DNA of 45,779 nucleotides from the NCBI RefSeq assembly GCF_013377085.1, contig NZ_JACAAX010000053.1, forward strand, positions 1 to 45,779, read 5' to 3'. The position numbers and the translations under genes are program-made. The DNA comes from Rhodoplanes sp. (lineage in GTDB: Bacteria; Pseudomonadota; Alphaproteobacteria; Rhizobiales; Xanthobacteraceae). The notes beneath the pieces were generated by a model. The model saw only the letters and a program-made list of their open reading frames with translations. It searched no databases and had not been told where the DNA came from. How positions within the stretch are numbered: position 1 is the stretch's first letter; each line of letters begins with the position of its first letter. Shown here one piece after another: positions 15,646 through 24,175 of this stretch.

Positions 15646-16947
15646 TCAGGCCGCCACGGCCGGGGCCCTGGCCCCACGCTTGTGCCGATATCCGAGAACG
15701 AGCACCACGATGCAGCCGACGAATTCGAGCACCACGAGCGGCAGCACGGCCAGCGGGTAGCTCCCGGTCGCATCGCGAATGACGCCGATCAGGTAGGTGC
15801 CGCCGAAGCCACCCAGATTGCCGATGGCATTGATCTGCGCCAGCCCCGCCGCCGCCGCGCCGACCGAGAGCGTCTCGGTGGACAAGGCCCAGAACGGCGC
15901 CTTGAACGAGTAGGTCCCGATCAGCGTCAGGCTCAACAACATGACGGTCGGCAGCAACGAGGTGGTGAACAGGCAGGAGCCCAGCGCCACCGCCGACAGC
16001 CCGAGCGGCAGCGTGGTGCTCCAGATCCGTTCGCGGTGCGAGTCGGAATAGCGGCCCCACAGGATCATCACGACGCAGGCGAGCGCGAACGGCACGGAGT
16101 TCACGAGTCCGACCTGCATGTTGGTCAGGCCGAAGCTCTTGAGGATCTGGGGCTGCCACAGCGACAGACCATTGCTGGCGGCGGAACTGCCGGCATAGAC
16201 CATGGCGAGAAGCAGCACCTGGGGATGGAACAGCACACGCCAAATCCGGACAGCCTGGACCGGGCGGGCCTGCCGCGCCTCGTCGGCGAGGCGCTGGGTC
16301 AGCCAGGCACGCTGCTCGGCGGACAGCCAACGGGCTCCCTCCGGGCGATCAGGCAGCGCCAGCAACGTGGCGAATCCGAGCAGCACCGCCGGCGCACCTT
16401 CGATCAGGAACACCCACTGCCAGCCGTGCAGTCCGAGCCAGCCCTCGAGCTCGAGCAGCGAGGCCGATATCGGCGAGCCGACGAAACTGGACAGCGGAAC
16501 CGCGATGTAGAACATGCTGACGATGCGGGCCCGATACTCGGCCGGAAACCAGTATGTCAGATAGAGGATGACGCCGGGAAAGAACCCGGCTTCGGCAGCG
16601 CCCAGAACCAGTCGCACGCTGTAGAACGACCATGGCCCCACGACGAACGCGGTGCAGGCCGAAACCAGCCCCCAACTGATCATGATGCGGGCCAGCCATC
16701 GGCGCGCACCAAAGCGCTCCAGAGCCAGGTTGCTGGGCACCTCGAATATAAAGTAAGTCAGGAAGAACAACCCGCTGCCGAGCCCGAAGACCGAGGCGGT
16801 CAGGCCGAGATCCTTGTTCATCTGAAACGCCGCGAACCCGACATTGACGCGGTCGATGAACGAGACGAGGTAGCAAATCATCAGAAACGGGACGAGGACC
16901 ATCATGGTCCGCCGGATCGTGCCGGTTTCAATGGCCGATTTATCCAT
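15646..16947 (-). CDS. MFS transporter, anion:cation symporter (ACS) family
   Basis: The protein is about 433 residues with 12 predicted membrane helices. The N-terminal block ICYLVSFIDRVNVGFAAFQM followed by LGLTASVFGLGSGLFFLTY and EVPSNLALERFGARRW is diagnostic of the ACS family (tartrate, phthalate, hexuronate, 4-hydroxyphenylacetate permeases). Other family sequences are AAEAGFFPGVILYLTYWFP and GNLGGFGGTYLIGVI. The substrate is probably an organic anion. Start is the ATG at 16947, with a G-rich ribosome-binding site; a GTG directly before it is possible. It is divergent from the dehydrogenase-ABM-GntR set, which suggests uptake for that pathway, and an AT-rich candidate operator lies at 17011-17026. 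Confidence 0.9.
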   Translation of the reverse strand: MDKSAIETGTIRRTMMVLVPFLMICYLVSFIDRVNVGFAAFQMNKDLGLTASVFGLGSGLFFLTYFIFEVPSNLALERFGARRWLARIMISWGLVSACTAFVVGPWSFYSVRLVLGAAEAGFFPGVILYLTYWFPAEYRARIVSMFYIAVPLSSFVGSPISASLLELEGWLGLHGWQWVFLIEGAPAVLLGFATLLALPDRPEGARWLSAEQRAWLTQRLADEARQARPVQAVRIWRVLFHPQVLLLAMVYAGSSAASNGLSLWQPQILKSFGLTNMQVGLVNSVPFALACVVMILWGRYSDSHRERIWSTTLPLGLSAVALGSCLFTTSLLPTVMLLSLTLIGTYSFKAPFWALSTETLSVGAAAAGLAQINAIGNLGGFGGTYLIGVIRDATGSYPLAVLPLVVLEFVGCIVVLVLGYRHKRGARAPAVAA

Positions 16948-17010
16948 CACACCCCCCTCGGCGTGTCACGCAGGAGATACGAATTCATCAGCGTCCGCAT
17001 TGGAGTATCG

Positions 17011-17026
17011 ATTAATGAATGCATTA
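17011..17026 (-). promoter_or_regulatory. Candidate GntR operator, copy 1 (near MFS gene)
   Basis: Read on the minus strand the site is TAATGCATTCATTAAT, 64 bp upstream of the MFS start. It matches copy 2 (17292-17307, plus strand) at 12 of 16 positions, with the shared frame TAxTGCATxCxxTAAT. Its centre contains the palindrome AATGCATT. FCD-type GntR proteins usually bind AT-rich dyads of this size. Confidence 0.45.
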
Positions 17027-17291
17027 TGAACCGAGTCAAGGCCGAATATTTGCGCCATTCTGCGGGAGACCGGCCGGTCTGCGCGGATCGGATCGAGAAC
17101 GCCTGCACGGCGCCTTCCGTGGCCGGATCGACGGGCGACCAGACGATCGGATAATCCAGTTATAATTGGTTTTTGTCACGCTCGGGGGCCCGTCCCACTT
17201 CCGCCGAGGACCGACGATCGGGCCGAAGGCGATGTCGGACAGCGTCGGTTGCGCCCCGATCCCTTGACATCATCGGCCATTGCGAATTTAT

Positions 17292-17307
17292 TATTGCATA
17301 CGATAAT
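17292..17307 (+). promoter_or_regulatory. Candidate GntR operator, copy 2
   Basis: The site TATTGCATACGATAAT lies in an AT-rich dyad (ATTAT...ATAAT arms at 17290-17307) about 260 bp upstream of the dehydrogenase start. It shares 12 of 16 positions with the inverted site at 17011-17026. The GntR regulator encoded at 19103-19882 is the natural candidate ligand. Confidence 0.45.
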
Positions 17308-17568
17308 GGCTGGATATCGAGGTCCACAATTGCCGTCGTCAGCAGCCAGAATGGTGGCCCGAGAGATGCTTGAGGATGGTCATCCCGCGCGTCCGGGTCG
17401 GATCGGACGGACCGTCATGAGCGGCAGGCTGCAATCGCGCCGATCCGAACCGAATCGGCAGGCCGTCCCGATCGTCGGCCGAGCGGACGCACCAGTGCGC
17501 GCGCCTCGGCAGTCCACGCCTGCCGCCGGCCGCCCCTTCCCGCAAACTCCGAGATCATGGATACGCGC

Positions 17569-18684
17569 ATGAGCAAGCATCTCTTCCAGGTCGCCGTGCT
17601 TCCCGGCGACGGCATCGGCACCGAGATCATGGATGCCTGTCTTCGCGTGCTCGATCGTCTGCTGGCCGACGAGCCGGCGTTCGGGCTGAGCTACGTGCGT
17701 TGTGCCGGCGGTGCTCAGCACTATGCCGACACCGGGATCGCGCTGCCCGACGCCACCATGCGGGCCTGCGAGAGCGCCGACGCGATCCTGTTCGGCTCCA
17801 TGGGCCTGCCCCACATCCGCTATCCGGACGGAACGGAAATCAATCCCCAGGTGGGCCTGCGCAAGGAACTGGATCTGTATGCGGGCATCCGACCGATCCG
17901 CTCCATCCCCGGAGTGCCTTCGGTTCTTGCCGATCCCCGCGCGACCCAGATCGACTTCGTTCTGGTCCGGGAGCAGTCCGAAGGACTTTTCTACGGCTGC
18001 CTCAATCCGGACAAGCAGCCGCCCGCCAACGATCACGAAGCGTTCGACCTCGGTCGGGTCACGCGGAGCGGATCGGAGCGGCTCTTCGATTTCGCCTTCC
18101 GGCTGGCGCGGCAGCGGCGCGAGCACAACCCCGCCAAGGGGCGCGTGACCTGCGTCGACAAGGCCAATGTGCTGACCAGCATGGCCTTCTTCCACAAGAT
18201 CTACTGGGAGCGCGCCAGGCTCAATCCCGACATCCCGGCCGACCATTGCTACGTGGACGCGATGGCGTTGAACCTGGTCAAGCGCCCGTGGGAGTACGAC
18301 GTCGTCCCGACCGAGAACCAGTTCGGCGACATCCTTTCGGATCTCGGCGGTGGGCTGATCGGTGGCCTGGGGATGGCGCCGTCGGGCGACATCGGCGACT
18401 CGCATGCGCTGTTCCAGCCGAGCCACGGCACGGCGCCCGACATCGCCGGCCAGGGAAAGGCCAACCCGACCGCCATGATCCTGTCCGCCGCCATGATGCT
18501 GGACTGGCTCGGGCAGCGGCACGGATTGCCGGCGGCGACCGCGGCCGGCGACCGCATCACCCGCGCCGTCGACAACGCGTTCGGCAGCCGCCGGATCCGC
18601 ACCTGCGAGATCGGCGGCAACGACGGCTCGGCCGCGGTCACGACGGCTATTCTGGACGTCCTGACCAAAGCCGACGCGGCCTGA
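17569..18684 (+). CDS. Isocitrate/isopropylmalate-family dehydrogenase (tartrate/malate-type candidate)
   Basis: The 371-residue protein belongs to the beta-decarboxylating dehydrogenase family. It has the N-terminal VAVLPGDGIGTEIMDACL, the substrate-loop region LRKELDLYAGIRPIRSI, the metal/substrate block VDAMALNLVKRPWEYDVVPTENQFGDILSDL (given here as one region, around residues 226-256), and PSHGTAPDIAGQGKANPTA for NAD+ binding. leuB normally sits with leuC and leuD; here the neighbours are an organic-anion permease, an ABM monooxygenase and a GntR regulator, so a catabolic substrate such as tartrate, D-malate or an alkylmalate is more likely. The ATG at 17569 has GGATA upstream; an ATG at 17557 would add four residues. 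Confidence 0.85.
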   Translation: MSKHLFQVAVLPGDGIGTEIMDACLRVLDRLLADEPAFGLSYVRCAGGAQHYADTGIALPDATMRACESADAILFGSMGLPHIRYPDGTEINPQVGLRKELDLYAGIRPIRSIPGVPSVLADPRATQIDFVLVREQSEGLFYGCLNPDKQPPANDHEAFDLGRVTRSGSERLFDFAFRLARQRREHNPAKGRVTCVDKANVLTSMAFFHKIYWERARLNPDIPADHCYVDAMALNLVKRPWEYDVVPTENQFGDILSDLGGGLIGGLGMAPSGDIGDSHALFQPSHGTAPDIAGQGKANPTAMILSAAMMLDWLGQRHGLPAATAAGDRITRAVDNAFGSRRIRTCEIGGNDGSAAVTTAILDVLTKADAA

Positions 18685-18819
18685 AGCGGTGGGGTCGGCG
18701 CCGCGCCGCCATGCGATCGGCCAGGGCGATGCCCTGTCACCGCCGCGGTCGTCCAGCGTCGCCGAGACCCGGTCTGTTCGCCGTCCACGCCGCCTCCCAG
18801 CCAGCCAGAGCCGCATCCC

Positions 18820-19110
18820 ATGTACGTCGTCCTCGTCGACTTCACGATTCGCCCCGCACACCTCGCCGCCTTCACGCCGCTGATGATCGAGAATGCGCGG
18901 ATGTCGCTGGAGAGCGAGCCCGGATGCCGCCAGTTCGACGTCTGTCGTGATCCGGCGCACCCGGAGCTGATCTCGCTCTACGAGGTCTACGACAGCCCCG
19001 CCGCCTTTCAGCAGCATCTGGACAGCCGGCATTTCCGGGCGTTCGACCATGCGGTGCGTGATATGATCGCGGCCAAGCAGGTTCGCACCCTCGAGCGCCT
19101 CGATGAATGA
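18820..19110 (+). CDS. ABM-family monooxygenase (putative quinol monooxygenase)
   Basis: The 96-residue protein fits the antibiotic biosynthesis monooxygenase dimeric alpha+beta barrel. It starts YVVLVDFTIRPAHLAAF, followed by ESEPGCRQFDVCRDP, SLYEVYDSPAAFQQHLDSRHF and a C-terminal strand. These small enzymes act on quinols or similar aromatics without cofactor, or serve as auxiliary isomerases. It lies 135 bp after the dehydrogenase gene, and its last 8 bases overlap the GntR gene, indicating co-transcription and translational coupling. Confidence 0.88.
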   Translation: MYVVLVDFTIRPAHLAAFTPLMIENARMSLESEPGCRQFDVCRDPAHPELISLYEVYDSPAAFQQHLDSRHFRAFDHAVRDMIAAKQVRTLERLDE

Positions 19111-19882
19111 CGACCCCGACGCCTCCGCTGCCGTCAACGATGCCGATGTGACGACGCCGCCCGCCGGACGGTCGCCGCGTCCGCGCGTCCGGCGTGCGTC
19201 GACGTCGACCGAACGGCGCAAGGGCCGCAAGTCGCTGGCCGAGGGCGCCTACGCCAATCTGCGGGCCCGCATCCTCGACAACCGCATGATGCCCGGCGAT
19301 CAGTTCACCGAGGGGGAGCTGGCGTCGATCCTGAACATGAGCCGCACGCCGATCCGCGAGGCCATGCTGCGGCTCGCCAGCGAAGGGCTGGTCGAGGTTC
19401 GTCCGCGCCACGGCATGCGGGTCAAGCCGATATCCGTGACCGACATGCGCGAGATCTACGACGTGCTGATGGCGCTGGAATCGGAAGCTGCCGCGCTCGC
19501 CGCCCTGCGCGAGGATCGCGGCGACGCCATCGAGCGCATGCGCGAGGCGATCCGGGACATGGACCGGGCGTTGGAGCGCGACGATCGCAAGGCCTGGGCG
19601 GCGGCGGACGAGCGCTTCCACATGCTGCTGGTGGAGGCCGGCGGCAATTCGCGCATCCGCGATCTGGTGCAGACCTTCGTGGGCCAGTCCCATCGCGTGC
19701 GGATGCTGACGCTGTCGCTGCGCCCGCTGCCGACCGCCTCCACCCGCGATCACGAGGCGGTGGTCGACGCCGTCGCGGCCCGCGACCCCGAGCGTGCCCG
19801 ACACATTCATCATGAGCATCGCCGCACGAGCGGCCAGTTGCTGGTGGACCTGCTGGCCCACCACGGCCTGATCCGCCTGTGA
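19103..19882 (+). CDS. GntR-family regulator, FCD (FadR) subfamily
   Basis: The 259-residue protein begins with a low-complexity Pro/Arg-rich leader. A winged helix follows at about residues 40-108 (LAEGAYANLRARILDN, GDQFTEGELASILNMSRTPIREAMLRLASEGLVEV), then an FCD ligand-binding domain (about 115-240). FCD metal-binding histidines are visible in ADERFHMLLVEAGGN, RDHEAVVDAV and RARHIHHEHRR. FCD proteins usually bind a carboxylate with a divalent metal and repress the adjacent catabolic genes. The start overlaps the end of the ABM gene. It probably controls the divergent MFS and dehydrogenase promoters through the AT-rich sites at 17011 and 17292. Confidence 0.92.
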   Translation: MNDDPDASAAVNDADVTTPPAGRSPRPRVRRASTSTERRKGRKSLAEGAYANLRARILDNRMMPGDQFTEGELASILNMSRTPIREAMLRLASEGLVEVRPRHGMRVKPISVTDMREIYDVLMALESEAAALAALREDRGDAIERMREAIRDMDRALERDDRKAWAAADERFHMLLVEAGGNSRIRDLVQTFVGQSHRVRMLTLSLRPLPTASTRDHEAVVDAVAARDPERARHIHHEHRRTSGQLLVDLLAHHGLIRL

Positions 19883-20069
19883 CGGCGGCGGCCCGACCGC
19901 CGGCGACATGCCCGACACGCCCTGCCCGCCGCCCCTGCTCCGCTCGATCGTGCCGGGCGTCCCGCTCGTCACGGCGTCGTCGACGCGGCTGACGCACTTC
20001 GCCTCGTCGACCATGCAGGTGGCGGCGTGACGGTCCGTCCCGGCCCGGACCATGAGGACGAAGTCGGTG

Positions 20070-20288
20070 CTACTCCGCAGCCGCCGTTCCCGGCCGGTAG
20101 CGCGCCGGCGGGATGGGCAGGCCGCTCTCGCGCGCCACGGCGAGCCATGCCTGCATGGCGACGCGCAGTTCCGCGACGGCCGCCTCCGGCGTCGGGCCGT
20201 GCGCTGCGCACGGGTCGAGGTCCGGCGCCTCGGCGATCCAGACGCCGTCCTCGTCCGACCAGGTGACGACGATGGCGTAGGTGTTCAT
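20070..20288 (-). CDS. HicB-like antitoxin-family protein, no HicA partner seen
   Basis: The 72-residue protein has the HicB partial RNase-H-like fold: YAIVVTWSDEDGVWIAEAPDLDPCAAHGPTPEAAVAELRVAMQAWLA. This compares with the usual IxxxExDGxWxAxxPDLPGCxAxGxTxEEAxxNxxEA pattern. It ends soon after (PPARYRPGTAAAE) and lacks a C-terminal DNA-binding domain. No HicA-type double-stranded-RNA-binding toxin (GSH motif) is found within 500 bp either side. It may be a solitary HicB-like protein of unknown role. A palindromic repeat lies just upstream. Confidence 0.75.
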   Translation of the reverse strand: MNTYAIVVTWSDEDGVWIAEAPDLDPCAAHGPTPEAAVAELRVAMQAWLAVARESGLPIPPARYRPGTAAAE

Positions 20289-20312
20289 TCGCGCGGGCTC
20301 AGGGTGAGAGAT

Positions 20313-20398
20313 CGTAGGGCGGGTTAGCGTGTCAGCGCGTAACCCGCCGTTCGGAAGCTCGGCGGATTACGGCGCTGCGCGCCTGATCCACCCTACGT
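20313..20398. repeat. Palindromic intergenic repeat (CGTAGGG...CCCTACG type)
   Basis: The segment starts CGTAGGGCGGGTTAGCG and ends GATCCACCCTACG, so the ends are inverted repeats with internal symmetry (CGGGTTA / TAACCCG). A related element lies at 36339-36421. It sits between the HicB-like gene and the AT-rich gene. Repeats of this form are scattered between genes in many Proteobacteria. Confidence 0.75.
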
Positions 20399-20407
20399 GT
20401 GCAATAA

Positions 20408-20926
20408 CTAATCAAGGCCCTTCGGGTTATCGAGACTGATAACACACCCGGTCCCTGTTTCTTCGAACGTCAGCGGCCCAGATGCCGTGCTGTCTCTCCC
20501 TTTCGAGAGGACACATGCGCCGCCAAAAAGCGCCAATATGTCGTTTTCCTTCTGTGTCTTCACGATTGTGGTGGACAGGAAAAAGGCATTTATAGCTCGA
20601 CCAATATCTTTCTCGTTTTTTATTTTTTCACGCGAAAGTATTAATTGAACTTGGAAAATCCTATTTTTCTTCGTCAGCACGGAAAAGAATATACCATCAA
20701 CAAATTTCCCGATACATTGCCTCGCCGACCCAAATGCCGAGCACGTAATTTCGTGAACGCCTATCTTTGCATCGACTTCGAACTTATCTTGCTTCAAGGC
20801 AGCGATTTTCTCAATCTTCCGCAGCGCGTCTTCGCCCAATTCAGCAAGAGAAATTCCAACGCTGCCCAGCAAGAAAAATAAAGCTAGGGATACTCGGCCG
20901 ACGCCGTTCACGTGACATATCTTCAT
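20408..20926 (-). CDS. AT-rich secreted hypothetical protein
   Basis: The 172-residue product starts MKICHVNGVGRVSLALFFLL, a clear signal peptide with cleavage likely near SLAE (residue 28-29). The mature part contains four cysteines (in EITCSAFG, RQCIGKF, GACVLSK, GTGCVIS), compatible with two disulfides in the periplasm. I recognise no family. Base composition is strikingly low in G+C: positions 20581-20640 have 19 G/C of 60, while neighbours are near 70 percent. Lys, Ile, Phe and Asn are correspondingly common, a sign of recent transfer. The ATG at 20926 is preceded by GAAAG; an alternative ATG at 20944 adds six residues. It ends beside a palindromic repeat and begins 42 bp from the guaA stop. 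Confidence 0.75.
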   Translation of the reverse strand: MKICHVNGVGRVSLALFFLLGSVGISLAELGEDALRKIEKIAALKQDKFEVDAKIGVHEITCSAFGSARQCIGKFVDGIFFSVLTKKNRIFQVQLILSREKIKNEKDIGRAINAFFLSTTIVKTQKENDILALFGGACVLSKGRDSTASGPLTFEETGTGCVISLDNPKGLD

Positions 20927-20967
20927 TCGGATGCTTTCAAGCATAGGAAGGATAAATAGATTTCCCC

Positions 20968-22518
20968 CTACTCCCACTCGATCGTGCCGGGCGGCTTCGA
21001 CGTCACGTCGTAGACCACCCGGTTCACGCCCTTCACCTCGTTGATGATGCGGGTGGCGGCGTGGCCGAGGAATTTCATGTCGAAGGGGTAGAAGTCGGCC
21101 GTCATGCCGTCCGTCGAGGTGACGGCGCGCAGCGCGACGACGTAGTCGTAGGTGCGGCTGTCGCCCATCACGCCGACGGTCTTGACCGGCAGCAGCACGG
21201 CAAAAGCCTGCCAGATGTCGTCGTAGAGGCCGGCGCGGCGGATTTCCTCGATGTAGATCTCGTCGGCGTAGCGCAGGATCTCCAGCTTCTCGGCCGTGAT
21301 GGCGCCCGGGCAGCGGATGGCGAGGCCGGGCCCCGGGAACGGGTGGCGGCCGACGAACGCGTCGGGCAGGCCGAGCTCGCGGCCGAGCGCCCGCACCTCG
21401 TCCTTGAACAGCTCGCGCAGCGGCTCGACGAGCTTCATGTTCATGCGCTCGGGCAGGCCGCCGACATTGTGGTGCGACTTGATCGTCACCGAGGGGCCAC
21501 CGGTCGCCGAGATGCTCTCGATCACGTCCGGATAGAGCGTGCCCTGCGCCAGATACTCGGCGCCGCCGAGCTTCTTGGCCTCCTCCTCGAAGATGTCGAT
21601 GAAGGCCTTGCCGATGATCTTGCGCTTGTCCTCGGGGTCGGAGACGCCGTCGAGCGCGGTCAAAAACTGCTCGCGGGCCTTCACGTGCACCAGCGGGATG
21701 TTGTAGCTGCCGCGGAACAGCGCGATGACGCGCTTGGCCTCGCCGCGGCGCAGCAGGCCGTGGTCGACGAACACGCAGGTGAGCTGGTTGCCGATCGCCT
21801 CGTGCAGCAGCACGGCGGCGACGGCGGAATCGACGCCGCCCGACAGCCCGCAGACCACCTTGGCCGAGCCGATCTGGGCGCGCAGCTTCTCGATCGCCTC
21901 CTCCTTGAAGGTGCGCATCGTCCAGTCGCCCTGGCAGCCCGCCACCTTGCGGACGAAGTTGCGCAGCAGCAGCGCGCCGTGCGGCGTGTGCATCACCTCG
22001 AGGTGGAACTGGGTGCCGTAGAAGTGCCGCGTCTCGTCGGCGATGATCGAGATCGGCGCATTGGCCGAGGTCCCGACCACCCGAAAGCCGTCCGGCACCT
22101 TGGTGACCCGGTCGCCGTGGCTCATCCACACCGGGTACTTTTCGCCGACGGCCCAGATGCCGTCGAACAGCAGGCTCTCGTCGGTGACCTGCACCTCGGC
22201 GCTGCCGTACTCGCCGGCATGGCCGCCCTCGACCTCGCCGCCGAGCTGCTTGGCCATCGCCTGCTCGCCGTAGCAGATGCCGAGAATCGGCACGCCGGCC
22301 TCGTAGAGCGATTTCGGCGGCAGCGGCGCCCCGGGCTCCAGCACCGAAGCCGGGCCGCCCGACAGGATCACGCCCTTCGGCCGCATGGCCGCGTAGGCCT
22401 CGGCGGCTTTCTGGTAGGGCACGATCTCGGAGTAGACCCCCTCTTCCCGGACGCGGCGGGCGATGAGCTGGGTGACTTGCGAACCGAAGTCGACGATGAG
22501 GATTTTGTCGTGTTTCAT
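20968..22518 (-). CDS. guaA: GMP synthase (glutamine-hydrolysing)
   Basis: The 516-residue protein converts XMP to GMP using ATP and glutamine, the last step of GMP synthesis. The N-terminal class-I amidotransferase has Cys82 (GICYGEQ), His172 and Glu174 (QFHLEV, where Pro is more usual than Leu). The ATP-pyrophosphatase domain has the P-loop [11 protein letters not shown] (225-235), and the C-terminal dimerisation domain ends [11 protein letters not shown]. Length and motifs are complete. The start at 22518 ([14 protein letters not shown]) is typical; upstream in-frame sequence is non-conserved. Its partner guaB is about 8 kb away at 30896-32386 on the same strand. Confidence 0.97.
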   Translation of the reverse strand: MKHDKILIVDFGSQVTQLIARRVREEGVYSEIVPYQKAAEAYAAMRPKGVILSGGPASVLEPGAPLPPKSLYEAGVPILGICYGEQAMAKQLGGEVEGGHAGEYGSAEVQVTDESLLFDGIWAVGEKYPVWMSHGDRVTKVPDGFRVVGTSANAPISIIADETRHFYGTQFHLEVMHTPHGALLLRNFVRKVAGCQGDWTMRTFKEEAIEKLRAQIGSAKVVCGLSGGVDSAVAAVLLHEAIGNQLTCVFVDHGLLRRGEAKRVIALFRGSYNIPLVHVKAREQFLTALDGVSDPEDKRKIIGKAFIDIFEEEAKKLGGAEYLAQGTLYPDVIESISATGGPSVTIKSHHNVGGLPERMNMKLVEPLRELFKDEVRALGRELGLPDAFVGRHPFPGPGLAIRCPGAITAEKLEILRYADEIYIEEIRRAGLYDDIWQAFAVLLPVKTVGVMGDSRTYDYVVALRAVTSTDGMTADFYPFDMKFLGHAATRIINEVKGVNRVVYDVTSKPPGTIEWE

Positions 22519-22728
22519 GCGCCCGGGGTTAGCGGATCGCGCGCCTCGCTGCAATCCGGAGGGCCCGCAACCCACGCTGAAATCGGCAGCGACCGCCGGT
22601 CGCGGGGTCGACACCGGCCGCGCCGGCCGCGGCCCCTCGCCGGCGGATACCCCGCGCCGCCGGGCGCAACTGGAGGCCCGGGTCATCCGCCTGCCCGGGC
22701 GACCCCGGCACCAGAGGTCCGCGCGCCC

Positions 22729-24036
22729 TCACCCGTCCGCGCGGCGCAGCACGGCGACGTAAAAGCCGTCCGTGCCGGTGCGGCGCGGGGTCATCAACAG
22801 GCCTTCGGGGAAGACCAGCACCGAGTCGAGAAACGCCGGCGCCGCGTCGCCGAGCACGGCGGCCACCTCGGCGGGCGGCACCGGGGCGAAGCCGGCATGG
22901 CGGGCGACAAAAGCCTGGACCTGGTCGGCGTTCTCGTCGGCGAGCAGCGAGCAGGTGACGTAGACGATGCGGCCGCCGGGCCGCACCAGGTCGGCGGCGC
23001 GGTCCAGCACGATCGCCTGCTGGGACAGGCGCTCGGCCAGCGAGCCGGGACGGATCCGCCACTTGGCGTCCGGGTTGCGGCGCCAGGTGCCCGTGCCGGT
23101 GCAGGGTGCATCGACCAGAACGAGATCGGCGCGGCCGGTGAGGTCGGCCAGCACGTCTGTATCGCGGCCGGGGGTGCGGATCTGGACGTTGCGGACGCCG
23201 GCCCGCTCCAGCCGGGCGTGGATCGGGGCGAGGCGGCGCTTGTCGAGGTCGGTGGCGTAGAGCTGGCCCTTGTTCTCCATGCTGGCGGCGAGCGCCAGGG
23301 TCTTGCCGCCGCCGCCGGCGCACAGATCGATCACCTGCTCGCCCGGACGGGCCGCCGCCATCAGCGACGCGACCTGCGAGCCCTCGTCCTGGATCTCGAT
23401 CTGGCCCTTGATGTAGGCCGGCTCGGCATGGACGGGCGGGCTTTTGCCCTCCGCCCCGATCGTCACGCGCAGCCCGGACGGTGACCAGCGGGTCGACTCC
23501 GGATGCAGGTGCGACAGCCCGGCTGCGACCTTGTCGCGGTCCGTGCCGGCCAGCGTGTTGACCCGCAGGTCGAGCGGGGCACGGTGCGCCAGGGCGCGGC
23601 CCTCCTCGACCCGGTCGTCGCCGAAAACCCGGGCGAGCGGCAGGTCGAGCCACTCCGGATAGTCGCCGGCGATATGGGCAGGCGCCTCCTCGCGACCTTC
23701 GGCGGCCAGCGCGGCACGTTCTTTCTCGGTCAGAGGATCCGGGGCGAAACGGCTGCCATCGAACAGCTTTTCGATCTGGTCGGCGGCCAGGCCGCGGTCG
23801 AGCGCCAGCATGCCCAGCAGCACGGCCCGCGGCGTCGCCTCACCCAAAAGATGCGCGGCCGAGGCCTTGCGGCGCAGGGCGTCGTAGACGAGGCCGGCGA
23901 TGGCGGCGCGGTCGCCCGAGCCGGCGAAGCGGCGGGAGAGGCCCCAGTCCTTGAGGGCGTCGGTGGCGGGGCGGCGGCGGGCCTCGATGTCGGCGAGGAC
24001 CTCGATGGCGGCGGACAGGCGGGCGGAGGGAGTCAT
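22729..24036 (-). CDS. rsmB: RsmB-type 16S rRNA (cytosine-C5) methyltransferase
   Basis: The 435-residue protein is an RNA m5C methyltransferase of the NOL1/NOP2/Sun family. An N-terminal helical NusB-like region precedes the SAM-binding loop DLCAGGGGKT (237-246), the motif-IV DAPCTGTGTWRRNPDAKWR (Cys312) and the catalytic motif-VI VTCSLL (Cys362). RsmB methylates C967 of 16S rRNA. The alphaproteobacterial forms are diverged, so the exact target is inferred. Start is the ATG at 24036; a GTG at 24051 is possible. It lies 210 bp upstream of guaA on the same strand, an order commonly seen in Hyphomicrobiales. Confidence 0.88.
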   Translation of the reverse strand: MTPSARLSAAIEVLADIEARRRPATDALKDWGLSRRFAGSGDRAAIAGLVYDALRRKASAAHLLGEATPRAVLLGMLALDRGLAADQIEKLFDGSRFAPDPLTEKERAALAAEGREEAPAHIAGDYPEWLDLPLARVFGDDRVEEGRALAHRAPLDLRVNTLAGTDRDKVAAGLSHLHPESTRWSPSGLRVTIGAEGKSPPVHAEPAYIKGQIEIQDEGSQVASLMAAARPGEQVIDLCAGGGGKTLALAASMENKGQLYATDLDKRRLAPIHARLERAGVRNVQIRTPGRDTDVLADLTGRADLVLVDAPCTGTGTWRRNPDAKWRIRPGSLAERLSQQAIVLDRAADLVRPGGRIVYVTCSLLADENADQVQAFVARHAGFAPVPPAEVAAVLGDAAPAFLDSVLVFPEGLLMTPRRTGTDGFYVAVLRRADG

Positions 24037-24140
24037 GCGCCCCTGTCCCACACCGGCGCCGGAATATCCAGCGCCGGCTCTGCCCCCGCCCGTCCGGCGG
24101 CTGCAGGCGGTGGGTTTCCGCGGTGGGTTTCACACATGAA

Positions 24141-24157
24141 TTGACAGTACACTGTCA
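24141..24157. promoter_or_regulatory. MarR operator overlapping a consensus -35 box
   Basis: TGACAGTACACTGTCA at 24142-24157 is a perfect dyad: 7-bp arms TGACAGT / ACTGTCA with a 2-bp centre. The first arm is part of TTGACA (24141-24146), an exact sigma-70 -35 hexamer pointing toward the MarR gene. Binding there would block transcription, as expected for MarR autoregulation. No good -10 box is visible 17 bp downstream. Confidence 0.65.
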
Positions 24158-24175
24158 TTATGGCTCAATGCTGTC

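Larger units (their letters stand above)
16948..17568. promoter_or_regulatory. Divergent control region of the MFS/dehydrogenase island
   Basis: This 620-bp gap between divergent genes is markedly more AT-rich in three patches: 17001-17050, 17150-17180 and 17280-17320. The middle patch has a near-palindrome CCAGTTATAATTGG (17156-17169), and the outer two hold related 16-bp motifs listed separately. The length and AT patches fit two promoters under regulator control. No gene is recognised in 17320-17560. Confidence 0.5.

Noticed and set aside
15404-15760. Plus-strand frame of 118 codons in the gap before the MFS gene
   Set aside because: The translation is Arg/Ala-rich without recognisable motifs and overlaps the end of the MFS gene in antisense.
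17569-18684. leuB (3-isopropylmalate dehydrogenase)
   Set aside because: Family-level motifs fit, but there is no leuC, leuD or leuA nearby; the neighbours are a permease, an ABM enzyme and a GntR regulator, which favours a catabolic role.
19908-20030. Possible 40-residue peptide gene
   Set aside because: An ATG frame exists downstream of the GntR gene, but there is no ribosome-binding site, no family match and no hydrophobic or other distinctive segment.
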